Below are positions 10,768-22,037 of a DNA stretch of 64,000 nucleotides, piece after piece (within the stretch, counting starts at the first letter, position 1; the number at the start of each line of letters is the position of its first letter). The notes under the pieces are model-generated. The model searched no databases. It was given only the letters and a program-made list of their open reading frames with translations, and was not told the origin of the DNA. Origin of the DNA: Adenophora triphylla var. japonica (lineage: Eukaryota; Streptophyta; Magnoliopsida; Asterales; Campanulaceae); assembly GCA_022495995.1 (NCBI GenBank), contig JAFEMH010002604.1, forward strand, positions 62,001-126,000, given 5' to 3'. The translations under genes were made by a program, and so were the position numbers.

Positions 10768-12049
10768 TCTGCTGTCTCAAGGTGTTGTCTGTGTTGCCAA
10801 CACAGAATGCAACACTGTGTAACATATAAAAAAATATTCTTTCTTTTATTGTTGTTTAAACCCAACGGAATTAAGTGAGTTAAAAATTAATCCTAATATG
10901 ATTTTTTTAGCAATTCTTTTTCACTTCACCTGCTCTAAACCCAAGATTTGCTACAGTTAAAAATTATATTTCCTACTATCCAATTAGGTTAGTAATTGCC
11001 TTTAAAAATTAGGTTAGTGAGATTGAATAATTACTCAATTTCTCTTCCATTTCTTCCTTGTTGGCTCTCATCATCCTCTCTCTCTCTCTCTCTCCCCTAT
11101 CTCTCTCTCTCTCTCTCTCTCCTTGGTTAGCAATTTCGATTCAATGACTTTAACCTATTAATTTTAAAAAAGAAATTATCTTTGTGGGATGAAGAAAAAT
11201 AAGTAGATAGGATAGTCTTTATCGAACGGAGATTATGTTGCATCCCTTTCTTTTCTCTTAAAGTGATTGATCAATTTAATTACCTCATCTTCACTATAGA
11301 TTTAGTTTCCTTATATATTTAGTTTCCTCAAGTGTTGCCCATATAAGAATACCAAAGAGATAATGAATTCGTACTCTTGAAATCTACCTACAAAGTTTCC
11401 CAAACGAACCTTAGACTTGCACCCCGAAAGAATTTGAAGGGAATGTTCTCCCACGAGAATCTGCTGAAGTATTAGAGAAATATTGGTATAAGATCAAGGT
11501 CCACAACACATTGGAAATCCATGAGATGAAATCCACTCAGAGCTCGAAATGACTACACAACACCTGTGAAACCCTTGTTATATTTTCAAAATAAGGGGAT
11601 CCAGAAATCAATTAACTGGATGTGAAGAGATTTCTTCAAAGTTTATCAGAATTTCAAATAAATCTTATGATTCATTTGAAAAAAATAGGTAATATTATTT
11701 CACATGCCATTATCAGAATTTTAATTTTAAAGTTAGTGAATTCAAAATAAATTAAATCTAGTGGTGACATTTTAGTAAACATATAATATAATTATGATTA
11801 CCTTTTGTTTTGTAGTTCAAAGGCAATTAAAAAAAAAAATGAAATAGAAAGGAATATGCAACACAAATACTGGAAGGTAAAGAAAATGAAGAAATGAATG
11901 TAAGAGAAAGAAAAATGATGATGCCAAAAACGTTCTGATCAGCCCAAATCCAGCGGCAGGTTGTATCCTAGATGTTTGAATAGCCTGAAAAAGATGAACA
12001 AAAACGTAAACTAAGCCGGGGCTTCACCGGCGAATGCCCTCCGGCGTGA
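10768..12049. other. Non-coding interval after Copia-O
   Basis: No 3' LTR matching 761-1055 and no long frame. On the minus strand, about 11955-11990, a pyrimidine tract plus CAG precedes a short open stretch reading LFKHLGYNLPLDLG and a stop. It could be a last exon of an unrecognised minus-strand gene, or chance. Repeats of TGTTGTCT and CAACACTG lie at 10775-10820. Confidence 0.4.
11076..11122. repeat. (CT)n microsatellite
   Basis: Two runs of CT dinucleotides, broken once by CCCTAT near 11096. Confidence 0.95.
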
Positions 12050-12054
12050 GAGTA

Positions 12055-12275
12055 TGAAAGAATCCAAAATCCGTGCCTTTGCCATTTCTTATTCACACGT
12101 ATATATAGATTTACAATGGTTTTACATCCCTATCATTTTGGCTAATCAAACCTATAATTAAGCTAATCAAACCTATAATTAAGGTGTCAAGAATAATCTA
12201 AATATGTACATGATAATAATAAAATATATGAGTATATCTTTTGCTGATGTGCTGATGTGCAATACACGGTTATTA
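12055..12275 (-). repeat. Copia-A 3' LTR (221 bp)
   Basis: Left copy. In element orientation it starts TAATAACCG (not the usual TG) and ends TCTTTCA. TATA-like CTATATATA lies at ~12101-12110. The adjoining GCGGGGGAG (minus strand, 12276-12284) is the polypurine tract. Confidence 0.9.
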
Positions 12276-13153
12276 CTCCCCCGCAGTTGAAGCGGGAGGT
12301 TCCCGAACGCTGAGACTGGTACGGAATTCATCGAAGAGTACGCGCGGAAGCCCTTTGGTAAATATGTCAGCGATTTGGTAACGGGACGGAACATGAAGTA
12401 CTCGCACTTGACCACGAGCAACTTTTTCTCGTACAAAATGGATATCCATTTCGATGTGCTTTGTACGTTGGTGTTGAACCGGATTAGAAGATAGGTACAT
12501 AGCACTAATATTGTCGCAGAAGACCATTGTAGCCTTTGGCAAGGGGCAGTGGAGTTCGAGGAGAAGATTTCGAATCCAGCAAGATTCAGAAACAACGTTT
12601 GCAACGCCTCTATATTCAGCTTCTGCACTTGAACGAGATAGTGTAGGTTGGCGTTTTGATGACCATGAGATTAGGTTGTCTCCGAGGAAAACACAATAGC
12701 CGGATGTCGATCGGCGAGTGTCGGGGCAGCCACCCCAATCGGCGTCCGTGTAGGAAATGAGTGCAGAAGTAGATGATTTGTAGAGGTGGAGTCCGTGACT
12801 GAGGGTACCTTGCAGGTAACGCAATATGCGTTTTAAAGCCAACATGTGTGTATCGGTTGGAGCATGCATGTGAAGACATATTTGCTGTACCGCGTAGGAG
12901 ATGTCTGGCCTTGTAAAGGTTAGATATTGAAGAGCCCCGGCTAGGCTTCGGAAGAAAGTAGGATCCGCAAAAGGAGTGCCATCTTTGGAGCTCATTTTTG
13001 ACTGCGTATCAACTGGTGTGTGAGCCGGTTTGCAATTGGCCATTCCAGCTTTTTCAATTATGCTCTCAGCATATTTTCGTTGACTTAGGAAGAGGCCACC
13101 TCGGTGGCGTGTCACAGAAATACCCAAGAAGTAATTGAGCGGACCGAGGTCTC
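12276..13153 (-). pseudogene. Copia-A RT C-terminus and RNase H
   Basis: Readable from LGISVTRH through RKYAESIIEKAG, LTFTRPDISYAV and LRYLQGT. The RNase H block has YTDADWGGCPDTRRSTSGYC, SSKRQPTLSRSSAEAEY, FCDNISAMYL, RTKHIEMDIHFVRE, IADIFTKGLP and an acidic-poor tail to the stop near the PPT. It is offset from the upstream RT frame by a one-base change near 13154. RNase H motifs look intact. Confidence 0.9.
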
Positions 13154-14942
13154 CATGGCAAACTCGGAGGCGAGTTTGGCTAAGAGAGAATCACGTAGTG
13201 CATTGGACGAAGTGGTGAGGATTATGTCGTCCACATAGAGGAGTAGATAAGCCATATTTGTGCCATGTTTGTAGATGAACAAAGAGTTATCTGAGCGACT
13301 TTGCACAAAACCAATAGTGAAAACAAAATCGGCGAACCTTTGGTACCAAGCTCGGGGAGCTTGTTTCAAACCATATAGGGATCTTTTGAGACGACATACA
13401 TGATTTGGATATGAAGGATCTCTGAAGCCGAGTGGTTGGTGCATATACACGGTTTCTCGGAGATTGCCATGGAGGAAGGCATTTTTGACGTCCAACTGAT
13501 GTATAGGCCAAGATTTAGAGATAGCCAGACTAAGGACTGTTCTGATTGTAGCTGGCTTAACAACAGGACTGAAAGTATCATCACAGTCGATGCCAACTTG
13601 TTGTGACCTGCCATCTGCAACAAGACGGGCTTTGTGCCTCTCAAAAGAGCCATTAGATAACATTTTATGACGGAAAATCCACATAGAACGCACAATATTA
13701 ACATTAGCAGGGCGGGGTACTAACTCCCACGTATTATTTTTAATAAGAGCGTTATACTCATCATTCATGGCGGATTTCCAATTCAGGTCATGAAGTGCAT
13801 CTTTAGGATTTTTTGGAAGAGGTGACGGAGTGACTGAAGATGACAGATTGAAATGTTGTTTAGGACAAAAAATCCCGTGCATACTCCTGGTGGTCATAGA
13901 CCGAGATGTAGGAGGTGGAGTAATATTGCGGGTGGGAGGAGATGGAGGAGCCGCGGGCATGGCAGGTGGGGAGGCGGCATGATGTTGTGGTGAGGCAGGC
14001 GGAGTGGGTGGAAGGGGTGCCTGACTGAAGATTTTCTGAGTAATAATTGGAGAGAGATCATCATCAAGAAACTTATAAGAAGAAGAAGAAGGTGTGTGTA
14101 GTTTACTAAATGGGAATTGGGACTCATCAAATATTACATGGCGAGATATAAAGGTTTTATTACTGGAGAGATCGTAACATTTATATCCGCGATGGTTAGG
14201 CGGATAGCCTAAGAAAACACAAGGGGTGGATCGAGCTTCAAGTTTGTTGATGGTGTTTGAAGGGTGAAGTGGATAGCATAAACAACCAAATATACGTAAG
14301 TGACTAAATGATGGGTTACGTTGGTATAAGATTTGAGTTGGGGATTTGTTTTGGAGGTTTTTGTGAGGAACAATGTTTAAGAGGTAGGTGGCCATTTGTA
14401 GTGCATGGTGCCAAAAACTTGGAGGCATAGAAGAATGGGCCATAATGGTACGGACAAGGTTGTTTATTGTCCTTATTTTTCTTTCGGCTTTGCCGTTTTG
14501 GGATGATGTATGTGGGCAAGAGAACCGAAAACTCAAACCATTGGAGTGACAAAAAGACTTGAATTGATTATTGTCGTATTCACGACCGTTGTCACATTGA
14601 AAACATTTGATGCGTGTTATGAACTGAGTTTGAATGTAGTTTGAGAAGGATATGAAGGTAGAGTACACCTGAGATTTATGGCCAAGTGGAAATGTCCACA
14701 AAAAATCCGAAAAATCATCCAAAATAAGCATGTAATATTTGTGACCGGCGGAACTAGGGACAGGGGACGTCCACAGGTCACTGTGCATAATATCAAAAGG
14801 AGAAAGAGTAGAAGTAGTAGAAGAATTAAAAGGCAAACGAATATGCTTCCCAAAAACACAAGAACGACAAACATAGTTTGTAGACTGCGGTTTGCAATTT
14901 ATTGAATTAATACTTCTAAGAAAATTAAAACTAGACGATCCT
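13112..14942 (-). pseudogene. Copia-A integrase core and reverse transcriptase
   Basis: Integrase: CRSC, then HSDLWTSPV (first Asp), DNGREYDN (second Asp), SSQNGKAERKIRTINNL (Glu), CFLGYP-type end (CVFLGYPPNHRG). The Pro/Ser-rich linker is near 13890-14050. RT: WELVPRP, HKARLVADGRSQQ, IHQLDVKNAFLHGNL (Asp), [13 protein letters not shown] and an intact YVDDIILTT. The frame differs from the Gag frame, so a one- or two-base indel near 14943, just after the integrase LGH motif, separates them. A second shift ends the frame at 13112. Confidence 0.9.
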
Positions 14943-16496
14943 GTGCCCTAAACGGGCATGCCAAATATTAGGAGAAAAAGCTGCAAAAGTTGATGAAGAC
15001 AAACGGGAAGCACTGATGGGAGAAAATGGATAAAGATCACCGGAGCTGTTACATCTCAGGCGGGTTACTCCTGTCTTGAGATCCTTCACAGAGAAACCAC
15101 AAGGATCAAATTCCACAGACACATTATTATCAGAGGTAAAACGACGGACGGAAATTAAATTACGAATGAGTTTAGGGGCATGCAAGACATTATGAAGATG
15201 AAAAGAATGAGGGGATGATAAAGATGCATGTCCATAACCATGAATAGGGATTTTGTGTCCGCTACCAACAATAATATTGCATGGAGTATTGCTCAAATCA
15301 AAATAAGGTGAGAGCGTACCTTGAGACCCTGTCATGTGCGAGGTTGCACCGGTGTCCATGAGCCAATTCTCGACCGGAGTATTGAGTGACATTGTGTGCA
15401 TGGCAGATTCAATGTCGGTCGGAGCATAGGTGGACTGAGCATAGGTGGAGGGAACATGAGCACTGTAGGCTTGCTGCGGACGGGCTCCAAGAATTCCTGG
15501 TTGTCGATTAGGAGGGACTGACCAGGTTGATGTAGGATAGGGGCATGGTGGAATAGACCAAGGGTGAGGTCCCCACGCTGCCCATGGTGGAATCTGTCCC
15601 CACTGCTGGTTGCGGTTGTTCTGGTGGCCTGAGGAATTGCCGGATGAGGAGCTGCCATCACGCCCCTTACCTTTCCCATTGTTCTTGCCCTTTCCATTTC
15701 CATTGTTCCGCTGCTGGCCCCTTTTGTTCCCAGAATTGTTCCCAAAGTTGTTGCGAGGAGGAGATGATGGCGTAGGCTGTCCACGACCTGGAGTGACGAC
15801 GTCGGAAGGAGTGGCTACATGGAGGGCTGTGCCGGCGGCAATGGCAGCAGCGGCTGCCTGTTTTGCCTTCCGTGTCTCTTCCAGAATAAGCTTGGATCGG
15901 GCTTCATAGAACTGGGGTAACGGGTCACTTTGCTGGATGATGGTAGCCACGTTATCGTAGTTCTCATTAAGCCCTGCAATGAGTTGAAGAACCATCCTTT
16001 GGTTCGTGACTGGAGAGCCGACATTAGTGAGTTGATCTGCGAGCATTTTGAGTTCCTGACAATAAGCAGACACATTGGGGAAGTTGTCGAGGTGGACGGC
16101 AGTGAACTGATTCTCCAAGTAGACCGCACGCGAGTTCTTATTGTCCTGGAAAATGTTCTGCAAACGTTCCCATGCCTTCTGAGCCGTTGTGTTTGGCTCA
16201 AGGATTGTATGCAACAGATCTGTGGAAATGGTACCATAGATCCATTGAAGGACAATGGCATCTAGGCGTTTCCAGAGAGCCTCCGTTTCCTTGCGTTTGC
16301 TGGCAGTAGCGTCATCGGTGGAGGCAGGAGAGTCAGTAGGTGTTATAATGTGGTCGAGAACCTCGAAGGCACAACAGTGAATTTTGAATAATTCTGCCCA
16401 CGAGGAGTAGTGTCCTTTCTCCATTTCAAGGGTGAGTGAAATGAAGTTCTTGACATTGGTAACAGCCAAGGCGGGGTGAAAGACTTTCTCGGCCAT
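14931..16496 (-). pseudogene. Copia-A Gag, protease and start of integrase
   Basis: 521-codon frame. The Gag N-terminus has HYSSWAELFKIHCCAFEV and AWERLQNIFQDNK, as in copia Gag (UBN2-like). Residues about 235-300 are a Gly/Asn/Arg/Lys-rich tract, and I see no CCHC zinc knuckle, which many copia Gags have. The protease site LMDTGATSHMTG is near residue 379. The frame ends with the integrase zinc-binding start WHARLGH and a premature stop. The role would be capsid formation and polyprotein cleavage. The basic G/N-rich tract may replace the zinc knuckle in RNA binding (inference). Confidence 0.9.
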
Positions 16497-16596
16497 AGGA
16501 GAAGAGGGTGGTTTCTGCTAACAAGAAAAAAAGAAAAGAAGAGGGTGGTTGCTGCTAACAAGAAAAAAAGAAAGAAGTGGGTTTTAGGATTGGAAG

Positions 16597-16610
16597 TGGC
16601 TCTGATACCA
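16597..16610 (-). other. Copia-A primer-binding site
   Basis: On the minus strand TGGTATCAGAGCCA begins immediately after the LTR end TCTTTCA. It is a 14-base match to the initiator tRNA-Met PBS used by plant copias. Confidence 0.95.
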
Positions 16611-16831
16611 TGAAAGAGTCCAAAATCCGTGCCTTTGCCATTTCTTATTCACACGTATATATAGATTTACAATGGTTTTACATCCCTATCATTTTGGCTA
16701 ATCAAACCTATAATTAAGCTAATCAAACCTATAATTAAGGTGTCAAGAATAATCTAAATATGTACATGATAATAATAAAATATATGAGTATATCTTTTGC
16801 TGATGTGCTGATGTGCAATACACGGTTATTA
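16611..16831 (-). repeat. Copia-A 5' LTR (221 bp)
   Basis: Right copy. It matches 12055-12275 except for G versus A at the eighth position (GAAAGAG versus GAAAGAA). A short direct repeat CTAATCAAACCTATAATTAA is tandemly duplicated inside both LTRs. Confidence 0.95.
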
Positions 16832-17460
16832 GAGTAAATATTTGTGTGAAAGAGAGCAAATCAATTGACAAGAGTTTTGAGTCAAAAGATGCGTTACCAA
16901 AAATATGTGAATTATGGCTTGTATTTATAGGTTTAGGATGTAGAGTCCATATTTGAATAGGTAACTATGTGAGAGGAGGGTTATAATCCTATTGGGATTA
17001 TAACTTTCCACTTTCCTCGTTTGAGTAGAATTAGAATTGACTTCTATACGTACGCATAGGAGGCATGCTACTCGACATGTAATGTTGATCGTCATGTATG
17101 AATGCCGAGGAAGAGGGGAGCAAGGATAGGGAGTCCCATTTCCTTCCATTGATGATGGTCGAGGAGGCCCTTGGTCATCCTTTGGTGAAGCCCTCGTTGG
17201 CTTTGGAGGTGCCTTGGTCGGCATATAAGGTATGCCTCGTCGGCATAGGTGAGTATTGTGTCTTAGTCATATTATTCACTCTGCTATGTATAGGTCGAAA
17301 TAGTGAGATATGACGAGAAGGCATAACGAGCATAGGTAGGAAAGCCCACTCCATATGTCGTATTTGAGACTTGTATGGATTATATTTTGGGCCAAATCTA
17401 TTGGGCCTTGCCCGGTTATGACCCAAGTTCGTTCTTCGATTTATACCGTTCAAAAAATAA
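16832..17460 (-). promoter_or_regulatory. Possible minus-strand promoter region
   Basis: On the minus strand there is a TATA-like CCTATAAATAC (~16921-16931). Further upstream are two site-II-like GGCCCA motifs (~17389-17408), common in promoters of plant housekeeping genes. Downstream of the TATA a CT-rich stretch leads into the Copia-A target site, and the GC-rich CGCCGGAGGGCATTCGCC lies on the other side of Copia-A (12025-12045). This suggests that a promoter and 5' leader may be split by Copia-A. No downstream coding frame was recognised. Confidence 0.3.
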
Positions 17461-19184
17461 AATTTAGAATTACCTCGATCTAAATATCCTTACTAGCTGA
17501 AAAGAAAGTGAAACAGAAATCTATGTGAGAAAAAAATGAACGCAATGAAATAGATTAATGATTAGTATTTGAAGTTGCGAGTTTGACTTTTATTTGAAAC
17601 ATAACACTGAAAATGGTTTCCGTTGAAAATTTAATCAATCCATTAGGAAATACTAATTTCAAGAATTGTAAAGTGTCTCAATTCTACGAATACAGTATCT
17701 AATATATAATAAAAGATAAATCAATTCATTAGGCTTGTTTATAAGAACAAACATGGAACATCTGAAAATAAAAATTGGAATAGAAATAAAAGAAAGAATT
17801 TGAAATTAGCTCAAATGACAAAGAAATTGATCAATTGTTTCCTTAAAAAAAAAAAAAACACTCAATTGTATGAAAAAGAAGGAGAGGAATGTAGATGGCT
17901 GTGAGAGTTTTTTTTTTTTTTTTTTTTTTTACAATGGCGTAGTTTATTGGTAATGAAAGATTATGGGTAAGTTACCCAGGGTAACAGTCAAATTTGCATG
18001 ATGTTTTTGTTTAATAAAAACCAAAATTTGATTTTTTTGAATATTAAGTTTGTGAAGAAGATAATAATTACTCATCAAATTATAAACATGGAATTTAAAA
18101 TAATTTTCCATATATTCATTTAGAGATTAAGGTAGCAATTATTAACCAAAATTATACACATGTCATGTCAGTTACAATAATCTTTCGAGAATTACGTTCC
18201 TATTAATAAGGAATAATTAACATGTTTCCTTTAAGTTTATAATTGGCTTTTGAAAATTCAAATTGACTTGGCTGCGTACTTGACTTATCCTAATTCAAAT
18301 TGAAAAATGATAATAATTAACAAACAACGTAAGAAAAGATTTTGTAAATTTTAAAGTTATTAATTACTAATTGTAATCAATAACTTTTGAATACACGAAT
18401 TAAATGTCGTCATGTGGATTTTTACGTCATAAAGCCATGTGACATACCGTGTGAATGGCATTTTCTTCTACTTTAATATATTGTATTGATTGATGGAATC
18501 CACGTATCATTCTCACTACATTAATTCAATTATTATTTTCTATCTCACATTTCCTCTTATACCTCACTTTTTATACTCAGATCACCTACTAAACTCACAC
18601 TTTTTTTTTTAATTTTCGTATAAATAATAAGTGTATTGATTGTATTGGGACAGAGAAAGTATATTTTATCTGTTTGTATATTGCAAATCAATTTAAAAAT
18701 GCAGTGACATTATTTCATTGTTTAGAAACATCAAACATGACACTTGTTTAATTAATGACGAATTAGGAAAGAAAGGAGTATTAAATTTGAAACCTTTAGC
18801 TTCAAGTGAAAGGGCAAAGAAGAAGTTCACAGAATATTCAAAGTTCCTTCATGTCATCATAGAATTATTGAGCTTTTTAATTTTAATTAATAGGAATCTC
18901 TTTTTCTTTAATTATTAAATAATCAAATATCTTACCCTCTAAGCAGCTGTACATTTATCTGAATTAAAAATATAATTAAAAAATTGAAATTAAAAAAAAA
19001 AAAGAAATTCGAAACCGATCAGAAAGAATAAAGTCATTCCATAGTTTGAGGAGTAAGCAAATGGATGATATGAGTCATGAAATTTTATCCACATAACAAT
19101 GATAATAATATTGCTCGACGTAACAAATGTCGCATTTACTTTTATACCATTTCCGTTTCATTATGTAAATTACTAATTTCTGTA
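17461..19184. other. AT-rich intergenic DNA
   Basis: Contains A/T runs (a 23-T run at about 17908-17930) and a Stowaway-like relic ending near 18660 (GGGACAGAGAAAGTA). No frame supported by motifs. The open frame at 18718-18918 has no recognisable family. Confidence 0.6.
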
Positions 19185-19441
19185 TTGTATTGGGTGTCCC
19201 AATATATAAGTTACTAATTTTCTTTTTGGGCGTCTCAATATAAAAGTTATTAACTCAAAATAAACAACAAGACGCACTTGTTATAATCACAATAAAAACT
19301 CTCTACCCCACTTTCTCTCTCCTACTTTACTTTTCATACTCACAATACTTATTTTTTTCTTAATTTTCGCACATTCACATGATAACTTCTATAGTGAAAC
19401 TGAGTCACATTATAACTTTCATATTAAGACGGATGGAGTAT
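19185..19441. repeat. Stowaway-like MITE
   Basis: Left end GTCCCAATATATAAGTTA and right end (inverted) ACTCCATCCGTCTTAATATG are imperfect inverted copies with the plant Stowaway signature. The interior shares the CTCTACCCC...CTTTCTCTC segment with 575-745. Confidence 0.55.
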
Positions 19442-19502
19442 ATTATAATCAGTCAAAAAATAAAAATTGTGTTTTCAAATGAAAATTTACCTAGTATATA
19501 GT

Positions 19503-19709
19503 AGATAGAAATGTAAACTGAAGTTCTCACATTGATTTACCATTGATTACACAGAGAGATTACATATATACAAAGTGATCTAACAAACTCACGCTCCTAG
19601 TCTAACTGCTCCAACTTTCTAACTAAATTCTGTTACACTTTTTCATATTGGTCACTGATCTTCAGAACTATTTACATCTGCCACCCCTGTGTCATCTGTA
19701 TCTGTAACA
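19503..19709 (-). repeat. Copia-B 3' LTR (207 bp)
   Basis: In element orientation it starts TGTTACAG and ends TTTCTATCT, an atypical 3' end. The polypurine tract CTTGAGGGGGGA (minus strand, 19710-19721) abuts it. Confidence 0.9.
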
Positions 19710-20365
19710 TCCCCCCTCAAGCTGAAAGTGCCAAACAAATCAAGCACATTCAGCTTGCCAAGTAAGAAGTGTAACTGTTTAGACGACAAAGACTTTGTCA
19801 GAAGGTCAGCTAACTGCAGCTTGGTATTAACATGAGCAGTTTTAATTAATCCAGTACTGATTTTCTCCCTTATCAAATGACAATCGATTTCAATATGCTT
19901 AGTCCTTTCATGGTATACCGGATTAGAGGCAATATGTAAAGCTGCCTTGCTATCACAGTACATCAAAGCTGGAGAATGATCTGCTACACTGAGTTCAGTA
20001 AGAAGAGAAATAATCCAAGTGATTTCACAACAAGTAGAAGCCATGCTTCTATATTCTGCTTCTGCTGAACTCCTAGAAATGGTTGTTTGTTTCTTAACCT
20101 TCCAAGAAACTAAAGAACTACCAAGAAAGATACAATAGCTAGACAAAGATTTTCTTGAAGTGGGACAAGAGGCCCAATCTGCATCACAATAGGCTTGCAC
20201 CTGAGTTTGATTAGATGAAGGGTAGAATAACCCTTGACCTGCAGTACCTTTCAGGTACCTGACTAACTTGAGAGCTGCATCCCAGTGTGACTGCCTTGGG
20301 GAGTGTTTCAACCCATATAAAGATTTAATGAGTCTACAAGCTAAAGGTTGATTTTGGAAACTTGG
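19710..20365 (-). pseudogene. Copia-B truncated RT and RNase H
   Basis: Starts with the RT stretch [16 protein letters not shown] and jumps directly, in frame, to HWDAALKLVRYLKGTAGQG. The roughly 150-200 residues that normally lie between (with YVDD and the LGI motif) are gone; the junction is near 20285-20295. RNase H continues: YCDADWASCPTSRKSLSSYC, KKQTTISRSSAEAEYRSM, YCDSKAALHIA, RTKHIEIDCHLIRE, LADLLTKSL, and a GTFSLRG tail. The deletion removes two of the three catalytic Asp residues of RT. Confidence 0.9.
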
Positions 20366-21324
20366 TGGAAATGTGAGAGGGAACATTGTAGCCCTGAGGG
20401 AGGGACATATAGACCTCCTCTTGAAGGTCACCATGCAGAAATGCATTGGTGACATCCATTTGATCTAGACACCAGTTCAAGGAAGTAGCCAAAGCAATAA
20501 TAATTCTGACAGTGGTCATCTTTGCCACAGGGGCAAATGTTTCAAAGTAATCCAAGCCCTCCGTCTGAGTAAATCCTTTAGCCACTAGTCTAGCTTTGTG
20601 TCTATCAAGGGTACCATCTGGCTTAAACTTAAGCTTGAAGATCCATTTACACCCAACTAATTTCTTGCCAGGAGGAATATGTTGAATTTCCCAAGTTTTA
20701 TTCTGTTCCAAAGCTTCAATCTCAGTATTCATTGCTTTACACCAATTGGGATCTTTGATAGCTTGATTGTAGGTATGTGGCTCAGTGAAAGAAGATATGT
20801 TGCAGATATAAGAGAAATATTGTGGAGATATATGAGAATAGGAAATGAAAGAGTCACTTACCAAATTACAAGTGCCTGAAGGTGCAGTAAATGAAGGAAG
20901 AAGACCAGAATAGTCTTTATACTTCTCAGGAATAGTTCTTATTCTAGCAGGTTTGGAAGAAACATTATGATTAATAGTAGGAATAATGGAAGTAGTTATG
21001 GAAGACTCATGATCAGAGGATGAACTTGTAGGAGAAGATGAGGAAGGAGATATTTGAGCTGAAGAATGAGGATCTGAGAATGAATTAATGGGAGGTAGTA
21101 TATCTGAAGAAGAATCTGGAATAGAAACATAATCATCACAAAATATGGAATTATCTGGAAACATAGGAATATTAGGAGAAGTAAGGGAAGAAGAATCACA
21201 GGAGAATGGAAACTGAGATTCATAGAAATGAACATTCCTTGAATAGATGATTTTGTGAGAGGACATATCAAAGAGTTTGTATGCCTTTTTTCCATATGGA
21301 TAACCCAGAAATATACACTTAGAT
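20334..21324 (-). pseudogene. Copia-B integrase end, linker and RT N-terminus
   Basis: After the CACTA site the frame continues with [14 protein letters not shown] (integrase C-terminal motif) and then [15 protein letters not shown] Ser/Pro-rich linker follows, then [60 protein letters not shown] and [14 protein letters not shown] (first catalytic Asp). It ends by frameshift near 20350, just before LYGLK. Confidence 0.9.
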
Positions 21325-21399
21325 CACTACAAGAAAAAAGGCTTTTTGTGACTGCTAAAAGCCGTCACATATGTACGAAAAGCAGTCACGAAAAGGTAA

Positions 21400-21790
21400 C
21401 GCGACTGGGAAATCAATCGCCACGGTAGTCGCGTAAACCCTTGTCGCAATAGCTTAAAGCGACGGGATAAGCAGTCACCTTAGAGACTTATTTTCCGTGA
21501 CTGCTTTTTGCCGTCACGTAAAGGGTTTTTTTAATTTTATTTATTTAATTAATTAAATCACAAATGCAATCACGTTAGCTAGTATAAGGCGACTGGATAT
21601 GCAATCTCGTTAGCTTGTGTAAGGCGACTGAAAATGCAATCACCTTTGCTTAGAGAAGGCGACTGAAAATGCAATCACCTTTGCTTAGAAAAGGCGACTG
21701 AAAATGCAATCACCTTAGCTTGTGTAAGGCGACTGAAAATGCAATCACCTTTGCTTAGAGAAAGCAACCGAAAATGCAATCACCTTATCC
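21400..21790. repeat. CACTA subterminal repeat array
   Basis: About seven copies of a ~35-bp unit ending GCGACTGAAAATGCAATCAC, with variants in the following CTTAGCTTGTGTAAG or CTTTGCTTAGAGAAG. Such subterminal arrays are the usual transposase-binding zone in CACTA elements. Confidence 0.85.
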
Positions 21791-22037
21791 CAATTGTGAT
21801 TGTTACGCCATTATAGAGGAACCAAATCGAGACGGGTTACTTCTCGCCTTGAAGACCAACAAAGGTATCATCAAGCTAATGTTCGAGGATGAGAAGCAAT
21901 TTACGATCCGGGTGTCAACCATTTCCAAGCTTCTAAAAACTCACAAACTCACTCGAAGAACGTTTAAAAGTTGCAAATTACACATCCGTCTTCTCTATAT
22001 TGTACAGGAGGCAAAAGAAGTTGTACAGCTTGGTTAA
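21774..22037 (+). other. Unrecognised open frame in CACTA
   Basis: An 87-codon frame running out of the subterminal array (CYAIIEEPNRDGLLLALKTN, then IIKLMFEDEKQFTIRV). No family recognised. It could be captured host DNA, a decayed CACTA exon, or chance. The minus-strand frame at 22253-22528 ending DHFIWIDDI is equally unassigned. Confidence 0.25.

Larger units (their letters stand above)
12055..16831 (-). mobile_element. Copia-A, young full-length copia (TSD GAGTA)
   Basis: Two 221-bp terminal copies (12055-12275 and 16611-16831) differ at one base by eye. The flanks GAGTA at 12050-12054 and 16832-16836 are a perfect 5-bp duplication. The PBS next to the right LTR and the PPT next to the left LTR fix the minus orientation. 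All copia domains are present in the order Gag-PR-IN-RT-RH, but two small frameshifts (near 14943 and 13154) break the polyprotein. Near-identical LTRs point to a recent insertion, despite the frameshifts. Confidence 0.95.

Noticed and set aside
18718..18918. 66-codon plus-strand frame in intergenic DNA
   Set aside because: Very AT-rich, no family resemblance, no splice or promoter support.
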